NCBI RefSeq assembly: GCF_900110185.1
Contig: NZ_FOCT01000009.1
Location: 62,001 to 126,000, forward strand
DNA length: 64,000 bases
Direction of reading: 5' to 3'
Origin: Nitrosospira multiformis
Lineage (GTDB): Bacteria > Pseudomonadota > Gammaproteobacteria > Burkholderiales > Nitrosomonadaceae
Below the pieces are notes generated by a model. That model worked only from the letters and a program-made list of their open reading frames with translations, ran no database searches and was not told the origin of the DNA. This document shows positions 1 through 8,923 of this stretch, piece by piece. Both the position numbers and the translations under genes were made by a program. Position 1 is the stretch's first letter. Every line of letters starts with the position of its first letter.

Positions 1-21
1 AGTATCTAACGTTGTTGTCCC

Positions 22-974
22 CTACACGATCGTCTCAACGTATCGTGGCAGGTAACGAATTAGATCCTTATAGGTTGCGATTTCCATCTCCTTGAAACCT
101 AGCTTCTTAAGCTGATTGCGCTCAGACGATCTTTTGTTTGGCCGTGTCGCGGCTCGGTCAAATAGTGCCCTCTCGCGTTCAGTGAGATGCAGAGACTTAA
201 TCTCATAAAGATCATTACCCTCAGCGCTCAAAAACGGGAGTGCTTTCCTAATACGACGCCTAAAGCCTAAAGCCTGTTCCTCAGTTAACAGTCCCCCGCC
301 CACAGTTATCATTGGCGAGCTATCCGTATATTCAACTTGAAGGAAGGGGATGAACTGGCCGTCCCGACGGACTGAAAAGGCATTGCGAAAAGCAGCAATC
401 AGTACTTTATGAACCGCTGCTGGAAATGAAGACCGCTCGACATCGGCCAGAGAAACGTCACCGGCCACATCGCCGAGTTGATCCTGAAACCAAACAAATC
501 TCGCTTGGTCGTTTTCCCGGTCGAGCACTCTTGGAGGTCCACCAAACAAAGTGACAAAACAGAGATCGCCTACCTGTAATTTAGTTGATAGAGAAGCGAT
601 ATCGCGAATCACGCGTGGGCTTATCCCTCCATCGTAATCAAGCCAAAGTATTGTTGGAACATTAAAGGTATCTTCATCAATGAAAGCAGTAGCGGTTCTT
701 TCCTGAACATCTATAAAACTGTATGGGCAGTTAAAAACTGCGCGCTTAAACATAATAGGGTCATGTTCAAGACTGATCATATTTGCTATTCCAAGATACT
801 TGTGAATCAGAAGAAAGTCGTAAAATCGATTAGCGCCCATCCCAACGTAGCGTAGTCGGCAATAGGTAAACCGCAATCACTCGCAATCTTTAGAAGGTCG
901 AGGAGAATTCGACGTTCGGATTGTTTCGCAGGTCGGAGGTCATACGAGATGAAATTGGCGGTCGAGCGTCGCAT
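22..974 (-). pseudogene. Methyltransferase-like protein, partner of the GHKL ATPase, with a 1-nt frameshift
   Basis: The reading frame opens with an ATG at 974-972, directly after the TAA of the upstream ATPase gene (TAAATG junction). It runs 41 codons to IADY and then shifts. After two leftover bases (850-851) the next frame continues as YVGMGANRFYDFLLIHKYLGI to the stop at 22. Restoring one base would give about 317 residues. The glycine-rich YVGMGAN stretch, the acidic ISLEHD strand end and LWLDYD resemble a class I SAM-binding fold, so a methyltransferase-like fold is likely but not proven. A TTG start at 876 would give an intact 284-residue protein, but it would lose an N-terminus that reads as well-formed protein. 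Adjacency to a GHKL ATPase suggests the two act together, perhaps in genome defence (inference). A sequencing error could explain the shift. Confidence 0.6.
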
Positions 975-2315
975 TTAGCTCTCTCCGACTTCGTTACGCA
1001 GAAAGTAGTTAAAGGTGTATCTACCTACTTCCGCCCCGCTCATCCCACGGCGACCCAAATATTCCTCAATGCGTTTTACATCATCAACTTTGGCATCAAA
1101 TTGAATCCTTAGATTTTGGGGTGGAGGACGCTTGGGCGGCTCGAACACTCGTTTTTGCGATACGACCGCGGACATGAGGTTGATTCGGTCTTTGGCAGCT
1201 TCCTGTAAATCAGCACTTGCGATTTCCGTACCCTCGTCGGTATACCGACCATCAAGAAAGGAGATCACTCCTCTACCAACGGTAATCATGTACCGTTTGG
1301 CTTCCTGCCAGATTGCACTGTCCTCGTTAATGCCAGATTTTGTCGTAGTCCACGGCAGTTTTTCTGCATCTGTAGAAACAAAGAAAACAAAACCGAGAAA
1401 GGGTCTATGCTTCGGCTGGAAGATCGGTAGTCCTGTTCCACCCCCACCCCAACCAGTGAGAAGACTTTTGTCTGCGGATATTACGGTACGCCCATTGCAA
1501 AATATGAACCATCCGGATGACCTGTCCCTGAAGCTACCTCCCTGCGGAATACCAATCCCAGCAGTGATGGCGCAACTTACATCACCAACTTTAAATTGCT
1601 CGAAAGAGTGATTACTGCCAATCTCGATGTTTACACCGCTTATTTTTTCTTCATTCACATAGATGTTAACGAATTTTGAAAGATAAAATGCATACGTCCT
1701 ACCTATTGCTTCCTTTAACTGGCCCAAAAATACGCCATCCGAAAATCGACGTTTAGAATCTTCATGGAGTTCCGTGACAAGGACCTTAGTGCCAGTTTTA
1801 TTCTTGGCTGGCTCGCGAGATGTTATAGGAAAGGTCCAAGGCTGTTTTGTATCCTTTGCCCAATCTGAAACATTCAGTTTTAAATCAAAACCGCCATCGG
1901 CATGGTCCGATTGTATGATGATCTTGTTTCCAAGTTTGAATATCGCGCGTTTTAGGCCAATCCCGTACACTGACAAACGATCGCCCACGTGCGCTTCATC
2001 TGAGGCTTTGCCAAATTTGAAAACTTGTTCCGCAGCTGTTTTGGCCGAGATGCCCAACGCCGTATCTCTAATCTCAACCTCCTCTGGGCTCACGGTTAAA
2101 AATATGTCGACTTTCGGTGTTACAGTCTCATCTTGAGAAAGTTTAAGGTAATCTTCGGCTGTAAGCAGTCTATGAGAAGCTGGCTCTACAGCGGCATTAA
2201 TAGAATTATCAATAAGGTCGAGAAATGCAGCAACAAGAGAAATGTCACGTGTTATCAGGGAAATAAATAGCCGTTTCTCCGGGCTAGCGTCAGCCTCTAA
2301 CGCTGTTATAGTCAT
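975..2315 (-). CDS. GHKL-type (HSP90/MORC-like) ATP-binding protein
   Basis: This 446-residue protein has the ATP-binding elements of the GHKL superfamily. An N-box DLIDNSINAA lies at residues 33-42, a G1-like DTALGIS at 84-90, and a G2 lid motif YGIGLK at 117-122. The usual DxGxG of the G1 box is altered to DTALG, so the first glycine is missing, which may affect nucleotide handling. The remaining 300 residues are soluble with no membrane segment. A GGAG ribosome site sits about 8 bases before the ATG. The next gene starts immediately after its stop, so the two are surely co-translated. Proteins of this superfamily include MutL, HSP90, histidine kinases and MORC-type ATPases, several of which occur in defence islands. 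The specific function here is unknown. Confidence 0.75.
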   Translation of the reverse strand: MTITALEADASPEKRLFISLITRDISLVAAFLDLIDNSINAAVEPASHRLLTAEDYLKLSQDETVTPKVDIFLTVSPEEVEIRDTALGISAKTAAEQVFKFGKASDEAHVGDRLSVYGIGLKRAIFKLGNKIIIQSDHADGGFDLKLNVSDWAKDTKQPWTFPITSREPAKNKTGTKVLVTELHEDSKRRFSDGVFLGQLKEAIGRTYAFYLSKFVNIYVNEEKISGVNIEIGSNHSFEQFKVGDVSCAITAGIGIPQGGSFRDRSSGWFIFCNGRTVISADKSLLTGWGGGGTGLPIFQPKHRPFLGFVFFVSTDAEKLPWTTTKSGINEDSAIWQEAKRYMITVGRGVISFLDGRYTDEGTEIASADLQEAAKDRINLMSAVVSQKRVFEPPKRPPPQNLRIQFDAKVDDVKRIEEYLGRRGMSGAEVGRYTFNYFLRNEVGES

Positions 2316-2644
2316 TTGTTATCTCCATTAAAGGGCGGGAGCCATTTCTTTCACGTTTTCTTGTATGTCATTTTATGAATACTCCACAACCGCTGTTGGC
2401 TCCCTAATCTACTTGGGCTAACCGAGGGTGGGTATGGCAAAGAGTTCCCTGTAGATTTTACAAAGGTGGGATATGAACTAGAATTGGACTGAAGTACAAC
2501 TATCCTGCAGAGAATAAGCGACTCGCGTTTCAATCGCTCTGGTTATATTTGCTACTCCTGGTGCCGATAACAAAAACGAACACCCGCAATCCAGCAAATT
2601 TAATGCTGAAGTAAACCTGGTTGAAAAGTTGTGCTTCAGCACAG
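2316..2644. other. Intergenic region with no recognised gene
   Basis: This stretch of about 330 bases separates the putative sulfate exporter's 3' end from the ATPase gene start. It should carry the promoter of the ATPase operon, which reads leftward. Short open frames here have no ribosome site or recognisable product. I see no repeat, tRNA or clear terminator. Confidence 0.4.
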
Positions 2645-4096
2645 TTAAAGAACCGGCGGCACCATCCCCCTGTGGAATATCCACGCCACCCCATAGGCAA
2701 TCGGGGCAATGATCCCAAACAAGGCAATCGCATAAAGCAGCGCCAGCCTGCCCATGCCCTTGAGCTTGCTGAAATCGGTTATCGTGCCGATGCTCAGGAA
2801 AGTCAGCATGAACATCATGGTACGCATGGAACCTTCCACCGGTTCAGCAGCCTTGTGCAAGGTCCTAGCAATTTCCGGGCCGCTGGAGGCAAGCGCAATA
2901 TAGGAAAACCAGACGATCAGATAGCCCAGCACAAATTTGGGAAAACGATGCCAGATCTCCGAGAGCCCGATTCTGGATTGCCCTGGCTTGCGCTCCACCT
3001 TGTATACCCATACGAGGGCCAGCAGAAAGGCCCAGACGCCGATGAACACATCGATCCAGATTTTGGTGGTTAGCGAGGCCATCAGGATCCAGCCTTCTTT
3101 CCACACTATGCCATTAGCCTGGGCATTCGCCCGCATCAGTTCATCGAGTATCGCTCCGGCAGCTGCATCGGCGCCATCGGTTTTGACCGTCAGTCCGAGG
3201 GCAGACCCGTTGACGATGGGCTGGGCGGGGGCCACTGCGGCATAAAAGCCGGGCAGGATGATGAGCTCGAACATGGCGAAGATCACCACCAGTATCGAGA
3301 CGACGACGGGAATGACGGGACGGGCGCGAATAGCGCCGGCGGTAGCAATCGCCGCCGAGACGCCGCAAATGGAAATGCCGGAAGAGAGCACGGCTGAAGC
3401 CTCGCGCGACAGCTTGAACCCTTTGCGGGCGAGCGCATAGACGATCGGCCAGAACAGCATGTAGGCAACGAAGGTGGCTGCGATGCCCGTCAGGACCAGT
3501 TCACGAATGAAGCTCGCCGCCTCCATGGACATGACGCCGATCTTGATGCCGAGAAACACGATAGCGGTCTTGATGAACCATTCCGGTTTCGCGGCTTCAC
3601 TCAGAAACGCCGCTGTCCCCTTGAAGAAATTTCCGATAATGAGCCCAGTCGCGAGGGCGAGCAGGTAAGAAAAACCGCCACCAAGAGACAATCCCCAGGA
3701 TAGGTCATGCTTGGCGAACTCGTGAACAGGTACTTTGAAGTGCGCTTCCTGCCCGATGATCCAGACAACCCAGGTCAGCACAAAAAGCACGGTCCATGCG
3801 GCGAAGAATCGCTTTACATCGAGCTTCATCGCCCATGCGGCAATGCAGGTCAGCGTGGTGAATACCAGATAGGTGACCAGCAACGACATGGCGGGATGCA
3901 GCGCCACCTTGCCGCTCGGTTTCAATGCCGCCTCGATGGAAAATTTTCCCCATACCCAGGTGCTGGTTTTCGCCATCCAACCAGTGAGATCCCATCCCCA
4001 GAGGGAACTCACGCCTGCAAGAAACATGATCAGTCCCAGCCACACGGCCCACCAATCCTCGGTGCTTGCCATGCCCGAATACCATTTTCTGTTCAT
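2645..4096 (-). CDS. Putative sulfate exporter family transporter (YeiH/UPF0324 type)
   Basis: This is a very hydrophobic 483-residue inner-membrane protein with about ten or more predicted membrane segments. It carries the family signature around GISICGVSAAIATAGAI, followed by RARPVIPVVVSILVVIFAMF, and KTAIVFLGIKIG in the middle. Members of this family are called putative sulfate exporters, but most substrates are not proven. The protein is longer than the common 340-residue form, with an extra N-terminal section (residues about 1-130) holding three further hydrophobic segments. The start has a purine-rich GGGGGA site upstream. It is the last gene of a tight unit with a DUF5395 protein (27-base gap) and a small membrane protein, which may be accessory subunits. 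Confidence 0.8.
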   Translation of the reverse strand: MNRKWYSGMASTEDWWAVWLGLIMFLAGVSSLWGWDLTGWMAKTSTWVWGKFSIEAALKPSGKVALHPAMSLLVTYLVFTTLTCIAAWAMKLDVKRFFAAWTVLFVLTWVVWIIGQEAHFKVPVHEFAKHDLSWGLSLGGGFSYLLALATGLIIGNFFKGTAAFLSEAAKPEWFIKTAIVFLGIKIGVMSMEAASFIRELVLTGIAATFVAYMLFWPIVYALARKGFKLSREASAVLSSGISICGVSAAIATAGAIRARPVIPVVVSILVVIFAMFELIILPGFYAAVAPAQPIVNGSALGLTVKTDGADAAAGAILDELMRANAQANGIVWKEGWILMASLTTKIWIDVFIGVWAFLLALVWVYKVERKPGQSRIGLSEIWHRFPKFVLGYLIVWFSYIALASSGPEIARTLHKAAEPVEGSMRTMMFMLTFLSIGTITDFSKLKGMGRLALLYAIALFGIIAPIAYGVAWIFHRGMVPPVL

Positions 4097-4123
4097 TTCG
4101 CTTATCCCCCTTGTTTGTCCTTG

Positions 4124-4402
4124 TTATTGCGCTTTTTGCATGGGTGATTTTAGATCCAACCGGATGTAGCGATTGAAATAGTGGTAGGCATATTGCCTTA
4201 TCCAGGTTGGAATGCAGGTGTAGTCAAAAGCCATGAAGACCATGACCTGATTATTCTGCTGGAAGAGTTGCCGATCGAGCAGGCATCTCGTCACGTCTTC
4301 GTCCAGTTCGAGCAAGGTCTTTCCGCACGCCTCAAAGCTGGGGTGGTGCGCTATCCATCTATGACCGTCGTGCGTCAACCGAACTTCGAGATCGGCTTGC
4401 AT
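4124..4402 (-). CDS. DUF5395-like small protein
   Basis: This protein of about 92 residues begins MQADLEVRLTHDGHRWIAHH, which I recognise as the start of the DUF5395 family. The function of that family is unknown. The ATG at 4402 is preferred over a longer frame reaching 4489 because that extension overlaps the upstream small gene and is low in structure. The body is soluble, rich in aromatic residues near the end (FDYTCIP, QYAYHYFNRYIRLDL), and contains a short acidic LLELDEDVTRCLLDRQ helix. It lies five bases after the small membrane gene and 27 before the exporter gene, so all three are probably one transcript. A regulatory or substrate-sensing role beside the transporter is a guess from position only. 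Confidence 0.6.
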   Translation of the reverse strand: MQADLEVRLTHDGHRWIAHHPSFEACGKTLLELDEDVTRCLLDRQLFQQNNQVMVFMAFDYTCIPTWIRQYAYHYFNRYIRLDLKSPMQKAQ

Positions 4403-4407
4403 CCGTC

Positions 4408-4605
4408 TTATTTGGGTAGCAGGAACAAGTCGACCAGAACGCCCAGGATTACCAATCCCGCAATACCGATTCCTATGCTCCACAGGCACAGTTGGGTTTC
4501 CCAGCTTTCCCAGGGTTCGGGTTCGCCGAGAATGGATTCGCTGGATAAAAGCGTGCCGGCATTTTCAAGAGACTGATTTTCATTCTCTACGTGATTTATG
4601 GTCAT
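4408..4605 (-). CDS. Small single-pass membrane protein, first gene of the exporter unit
   Basis: This 65-residue protein starts at an ATG preceded by a strong GGAGA site about six bases upstream. The first 40 residues are polar and acidic. They are followed by one hydrophobic segment (about residues 42-62, LWSIGIGIAGLVILGVLVDL) and a short FLLPK end. The layout is that of a bitopic inner-membrane protein. A longer frame reaches 4713, but the internal start has much the better ribosome site. The DUF5395 gene begins six bases after this stop codon. I do not recognise a family; it may be an accessory subunit or stabiliser of the downstream transporter (inference). Confidence 0.6.
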   Translation of the reverse strand: MTINHVENENQSLENAGTLLSSESILGEPEPWESWETQLCLWSIGIGIAGLVILGVLVDLFLLPK

Positions 4606-5075
4606 GGTTTTCTCCACAAAAACTTCCTTGTTTGCAGAATCTTTGGTTACTGCCCGCTTTTGACGGTGAGCTTCCTCCATGCTATGGCAGATGCTTTGCT
4701 TCGCGCTGTCCACTTCTATTATTGGTCAGCCCGTCGCGCCTGATTCAATGTCGAACCCTCGATCGTACGGATCTGCCAGTTATATGCAGGTACACTCTGT
4801 TAGAGGTGGCAGATAAAAGATCAGGCAGCTGCGAAGCCATTCGTCAGGCTATAGCTTGAGGAGAGGGCCTTCAAGCTTGTTTTGGAGGGATTTTATGTTA
4901 TAAGTTGGATGGCGTATAGAACTTCGTACTGGGTTGAAGATCTGGACGATAACTTCCGAGTTTTCGTAACGGTGTTCCCTCAAACGCGTAGTGGAAAGAG
5001 GCTCAAGCCCGGTGGCCTCAGGTCGAATGCTCGCAACGGGATGTGCACTAGCTCCGACTTACGGTTCCAGTTGTG
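4606..5075. other. Intergenic region
   Basis: About 470 bases lie between the exporter unit, which reads leftward and needs its promoter here, and the 3' end of the broken GtrA gene. I see no recognisable gene, repeat or RNA. Short frames on the plus strand have no supporting ribosome sites. Confidence 0.35.
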
Positions 5076-6227
5076 CTATTTCGCGCCTCTTAGATTATTC
5101 CATGTGTAGATGGATATTACAGCGTAGTTCCATACCGCTCCGACCACAACCCCCGCCAGGGCCGACAAGGCCCATCCCATCGTATTTTCCTTGAAAAGGT
5201 AAGTGGCGATGCCAACATTTGAGATTGCTCCAACCGAACAGGCAATCGAGAACGAAAGCCAGCCGGTGACCATTTTCCATCCTTTGAGGCGGTGATCGCG
5301 ATAGGTTAGCGCATTGTTCATGAAAAATTGGTTGTCATCGCAATCAGGGTCGCTGCACTTTGCCCCACTGCGAAGCTTGTCCCCATTCCCTTGAAGATCA
5401 CCCAAAGAGCCGTCATGTGTACAGCCACGCCGATGGTGCCGATCAATGTAAAAGGTATAAAACGCACCGGGACATAGCGGCCGACGGTCTTGTCGAGCAA
5501 CATCATGATGTATTCCCACGCGACCATCGAGTCAAGCTTGCTTTCTCCAGAATGGCGGGGGCGAAAAGTATATCCTCGCTCCTTGAATCGCAAAGGTCTG
5601 GGAACGGATGCAAAAATATGGAGCAAGATCTTGAATCCCACTCCCGAAAGATTTCCTATAGCTTCATGCAGCACTTCGCGGCGAAGCATGAAAAAACCGC
5701 TCATCGGGTCCTTCAGGTCCGACTTCACCACCAGCCGGGCGAGCTGCGCGGCAAGACGACTCATACGTGCGCGATCCTCCTGCCATTCGCCCGCGCTCCC
5801 GTCGTCAACATAACGGCTGCCAACGACAATATCGAGTCCTTCGTCCCCGGCAAAATCAAGATACATTTGCGGCAAAAGTGTTTCATCGTGCTGCAGGTCT
5901 GCTGAGGTAGAGTGCGCTCGAGGCCAACATTCCTTCCACACAGGCGGTAGAAAGCCCCCGTCGCCCGATGCGATGAATGATTCGGATATGGATATCTTTT
6001 TGGGCCAGATTCCTTACCACCTCAGCCGTGCCATCCGGGGAATTGTCGTCTACAAATACCGCTTCCCATCGCATATCCTTGAGCGCGGCATCAATCCGGC
6101 GTACAAGTTCCTCAATGTTGTTCCGTTCATTGAACGTGGGGATTATCACCGATAGTCGAGGCCCCGGTTGCGCTTCGCGCGATGCGTTGCTTGCGACTGG
6201 ATACGCCGTAGAGAGAGTCCTGTTCAA
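5076..6227 (-). pseudogene. Polyprenol-phosphate glycosyltransferase (GT2) fused to GtrA, broken by two lesions
   Basis: Three overlapping frames read as one protein. The first (6227 to about 5900) has the GT2 start LSVIIPTFNERNNIEELV, VFVDDNSPDGTAEVV and RIGRRGLSTACVEGMLASSA. Then about 11 bases are missing compared with the family, removing the expected acidic (MDAD-like) motif. The second frame resumes at DLQHDETLLPQM and continues through VVGSRYVDDGSAGEW and DPMSGFFMLRR to the GtrA membrane part. Near 5332, a run of five T on the coding strand stands where six are needed, and the frame moves again to FFMNNALTYRDHRLKG. The last frame gives the final GtrA helices up to YTWNN. Intact relatives transfer sugar from dolichyl- or polyprenyl-phosphate. 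The TTG start lies 4 bases after the upstream gene. Loss of the acidic motif argues for real decay. Confidence 0.8.
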
Positions 6228-6233
6228 GAAAGG

Positions 6234-7886
6234 TTACCTTTGCTTAAGTGTTATGCCAATTCCTACCAATTCCGCGCTCAACGGCTGCGGATTTGCGTCA
6301 ACCATACCCAAATACTCATATATGACTAGCTCATGATCCGTGTTAGGGTAGTTGGCTTGAGTTGCAATCCGCTGAACTGCCTTGAATCGACTTGTGTCAT
6401 TCAATAATGCAGTCAACGCTGCCATGGAGGGGAGATCATGCCAGAACCCTGTTTCGGCTACCACATACCGGATTGCATGGCGCTTGAGCAGGCTTTCGAT
6501 CTTGTTCGCTGTCAGATTGCGATCTTGAACACCCCGCTCCCGCTCGATTGCCACTCGAAGCAGGAGCTTGTCTGCTCGCGCAACACTTACGTCGGTGCGT
6601 TCTCCCGCGCGGATGTTGAAGACAAAGCTGCCGTCACGATAACCGGAAAAGAGAACTACGCTGTTTTGCGGAGCTCTTTTCAGCACGAAATCCGCAGCTT
6701 CTGAATGACCGGTCACCCAATGAACGGGATAAGCCAGCACGGACCAGGCAACGGACCCGAGTGCAACTGCTCCAGCGAGCGCAAGCCCTGTTTTTTTTAG
6801 CCGAGTCTCCGTTATCTTCTTGATCGCCAGCACCGCAAAAATCGGCAGCGGTAATAGCACCATAAGGTCGTGACGAGGTTCGCGAACCATGATATACGAA
6901 AAAAAAAGATAGCCAGCGACGAACCATACAATGAGGAATACCATGTGTGGGCGGGGCAATCTCCAATCAGCCCTTACCGTCGCACCGGCCAGGTAAATAA
7001 TCGAGAGGATTACCGTCGGCCAGCCCAGTTGGCCGGGGAGCTGAGCCGCATAATACGTCCATGCTTCAACCGATGTCCGGGGCAAATCCGAGCGCTGGCT
7101 CCCCATCATCGAGCCCATGTTGACCTGGCCGAACTTCAGATGCAGCACGGCGAGCGGAATCACAAGTAGAAGCAGCGTGACTGCCGCACCCCATAACTGC
7201 CGATCACGAAGCGCCTGAAGACCCCTCGCAGAGATTAAGCCGGCCAAGAGGGCGAAAAGGACGAATAGGGACGTTTGCTTGGTGTAGAGAGCAGCAACAA
7301 ACAGGAGTACGGTAAGCCAGAGATAGCGGATTTCACCGCGGTCCATATAGCGCACAAACGTTACTGCCATGAGCGCCAGCCATGCATAAGCAGGAACATC
7401 AAGCATCACCTGACGTCCCCAGAACGCGATTTCCGGTGCACTCGCCAGCAGCAAGGAAGCGGCTATCGCGTAACCATGCGGCATCCACCGTCGGGCAAGC
7501 ATGTAGCCGGCCAATCCTAATATGAGGTGAAAGAATGTTACGGTAGCCTGTGCCACTAGGTGCGAGAATCCAAAGATGGAGTAAGCGATCGCGAGGAATA
7601 GGGAGAAGAGCGGTGGATAGAACAAGATGGTCAATGCCGGGTAACGGAGGTAGTAATTCACAGCGTATTGCCGCGGATCTTCCCAAGGCATTGCGATAAA
7701 AAAATCACGAACAAACACCCCATTCAGGGCGTGACGAGGAGCGTCGCTCCATGCAAAATCTCCGTTTGTCGGTGCTGTGACAAACATCACCGCAGCGAAG
7801 ACCGTAAATATGATGACCGCTTCAACGCTCAAACGGAACTTACCCGCCGCGTCATGGTTAGAGGAATTATGGAATTCTTTGCTCAT
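6234..7886 (-). CDS. Membrane glycosyltransferase, family 39 (ArnT/PMT-like)
   Basis: This protein of about 550 residues has a short cytoplasmic tail, an N-terminal hydrophobic helix and then the loop FAWSDAPRHALNGVFVRDFF. That is the place where GT39 enzymes carry their catalytic acidic residue. About ten further membrane segments follow, with a periplasmic soluble domain at the C-terminus. Such enzymes move a sugar from a polyprenyl-phosphate donor to lipid or protein on the outer face of the inner membrane. The ATG at 7886 is chosen because it leaves about 14 residues before the first helix. In-frame TTG codons up to 7985 are possible and none has a good ribosome site. The GT2-GtrA gene that would supply the donor follows after 6 bases but is broken. 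Confidence 0.7.
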   Translation of the reverse strand: MSKEFHNSSNHDAAGKFRLSVEAVIIFTVFAAVMFVTAPTNGDFAWSDAPRHALNGVFVRDFFIAMPWEDPRQYAVNYYLRYPALTILFYPPLFSLFLAIAYSIFGFSHLVAQATVTFFHLILGLAGYMLARRWMPHGYAIAASLLLASAPEIAFWGRQVMLDVPAYAWLALMAVTFVRYMDRGEIRYLWLTVLLFVAALYTKQTSLFVLFALLAGLISARGLQALRDRQLWGAAVTLLLLVIPLAVLHLKFGQVNMGSMMGSQRSDLPRTSVEAWTYYAAQLPGQLGWPTVILSIIYLAGATVRADWRLPRPHMVFLIVWFVAGYLFFSYIMVREPRHDLMVLLPLPIFAVLAIKKITETRLKKTGLALAGAVALGSVAWSVLAYPVHWVTGHSEAADFVLKRAPQNSVVLFSGYRDGSFVFNIRAGERTDVSVARADKLLLRVAIERERGVQDRNLTANKIESLLKRHAIRYVVAETGFWHDLPSMAALTALLNDTSRFKAVQRIATQANYPNTDHELVIYEYLGMVDANPQPLSAELVGIGITLKQR

Positions 7887-8027
7887 CGGCTGGGCTTGAG
7901 AGTGGGAAGGTTTAGGGCTTACGCAGCCTAGAAGAAAGCGACCGTTAACAGTAAAGACACGCAATGAGAACCGGGAAACAGCCAATAAGGAGTGGCAAAA
8001 ATATAATACTCTAACTCTAGGAGCCTG

Positions 8028-8470
8028 TCGGACTTTTGGTCATTCACATGAGATAATTACCCATTCAAGTCATTTGACATATCTGTCTGCCATGAGCCAT
8101 TTTCGTCCGATCGACCGCAAGACTGCCATCTTCTGCCGCCATCAGTTGAGAAATGGCTGCTGGAGGATCACTGGCGCGATTTATTGTCGAGGTGTAGACG
8201 GACTGGACTTAAGGCGGCTGGAGCAGGCCTATGGGCCGGGGCAGCGCGGCGTATCACCCTTCGATTGCTGGTTTATGGCTACGCCACGGGTGTATTTTCC
8301 AGCCGCAAGATTGAGCGGGCGACCTGTGATTCGGTGGTGTTCCGGTTCATTGCGGGGTGCAGCCATCAGGATCACCCCCCAGCACGTTGTCTCATGGGCA
8401 CATCGAGAAGATCGAAGCCCACCTCAAAGCCGAGGTACAGGAACTGCTGGCCTTGGCGGAGCAGGGGCCT
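8028..8470 (+). mobile_element. Remnant of an IS1182-family element (5' part)
   Basis: The segment opens with TAGGAGCCTGTCGGACTTTT, which looks like an IS end. An ATG at 8092 gives MSHFRPIDRKT, the usual start of IS1182-family transposases. After frameshifts, other frames give VDGLDLRRLEQAYG, LLVYGYATGVFSSRKIERAT and VVFRFIAG. An internal deletion then joins this to LSHGHIEKIEAHLKAEVQELLALAEQ. The catalytic half of the transposase is absent. The element is therefore dead and cut off at about 8465, where IS5-type sequence begins. Confidence 0.75.
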
Positions 8471-8860
8471 TGCTGGAACCGCATTTACCCGGACGCAAAG
8501 GCGTCTGGGGTGGCATTGCTGAGGACAATCCCCGTTTTATCGGTGCTGTATTCTGGATATTGCGGACAGGAGCGCCGTGGCGTGATCTTCCGCCGGAGTA
8601 CGGAGGGATGGAGCAACACGCACCGCCGTTTCATATGCTGGCGAGATAAGGATGCCTGGGAGAAGTTACTGGAGATTCTGATTGACGAGCCGGATTACGA
8701 GTGGCTGATGATTGACGCGAGCCATTGCAAGGTTCACCCGCACCCTGCTGGAGCCAGAGGGGGGAATCAGGCCCTGGATCGCACAAAAGGGGCTCAACAC
8801 CAAGATACATCTGGCCGTGGATGCGCGTGGAAAACACCTTTCTATACCTGAAACGCTGGC
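8465..8860 (+). mobile_element. Remnant of an IS5-family transposase
   Basis: Across two frames this reads as LEPHLPGRKGVWGGIAEDNPRF, AVFWILRTGAPWRDLPPEYGG, WSNTHRRFICWRDK and WEKLLEILIDEPDYEWLMIDASHCKVHPH. These are the N-terminal part and first catalytic aspartate region of IS5-family (IS427-like) transposases. A one-base shift occurs near 8608, and the frame breaks again near 8785 before TKIHLAVDARG-like sequence. The rest of the catalytic core is missing. It directly abuts the IS1182 remnant, so one element probably inserted into the other before both decayed. Confidence 0.75.
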
Positions 8861-8923
8861 GAGGCAGGTGAAGTAGCGAAAACCCTTATGAGACTGAAGC
8901 AGATTCCATTCTGGATCAGATTT

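Noticed and set aside
4859..5110. Small plus-strand frames near 4.9-5.1 kb
   Set aside because: No good ribosome site or family, and they partly overlap the GtrA gene end.
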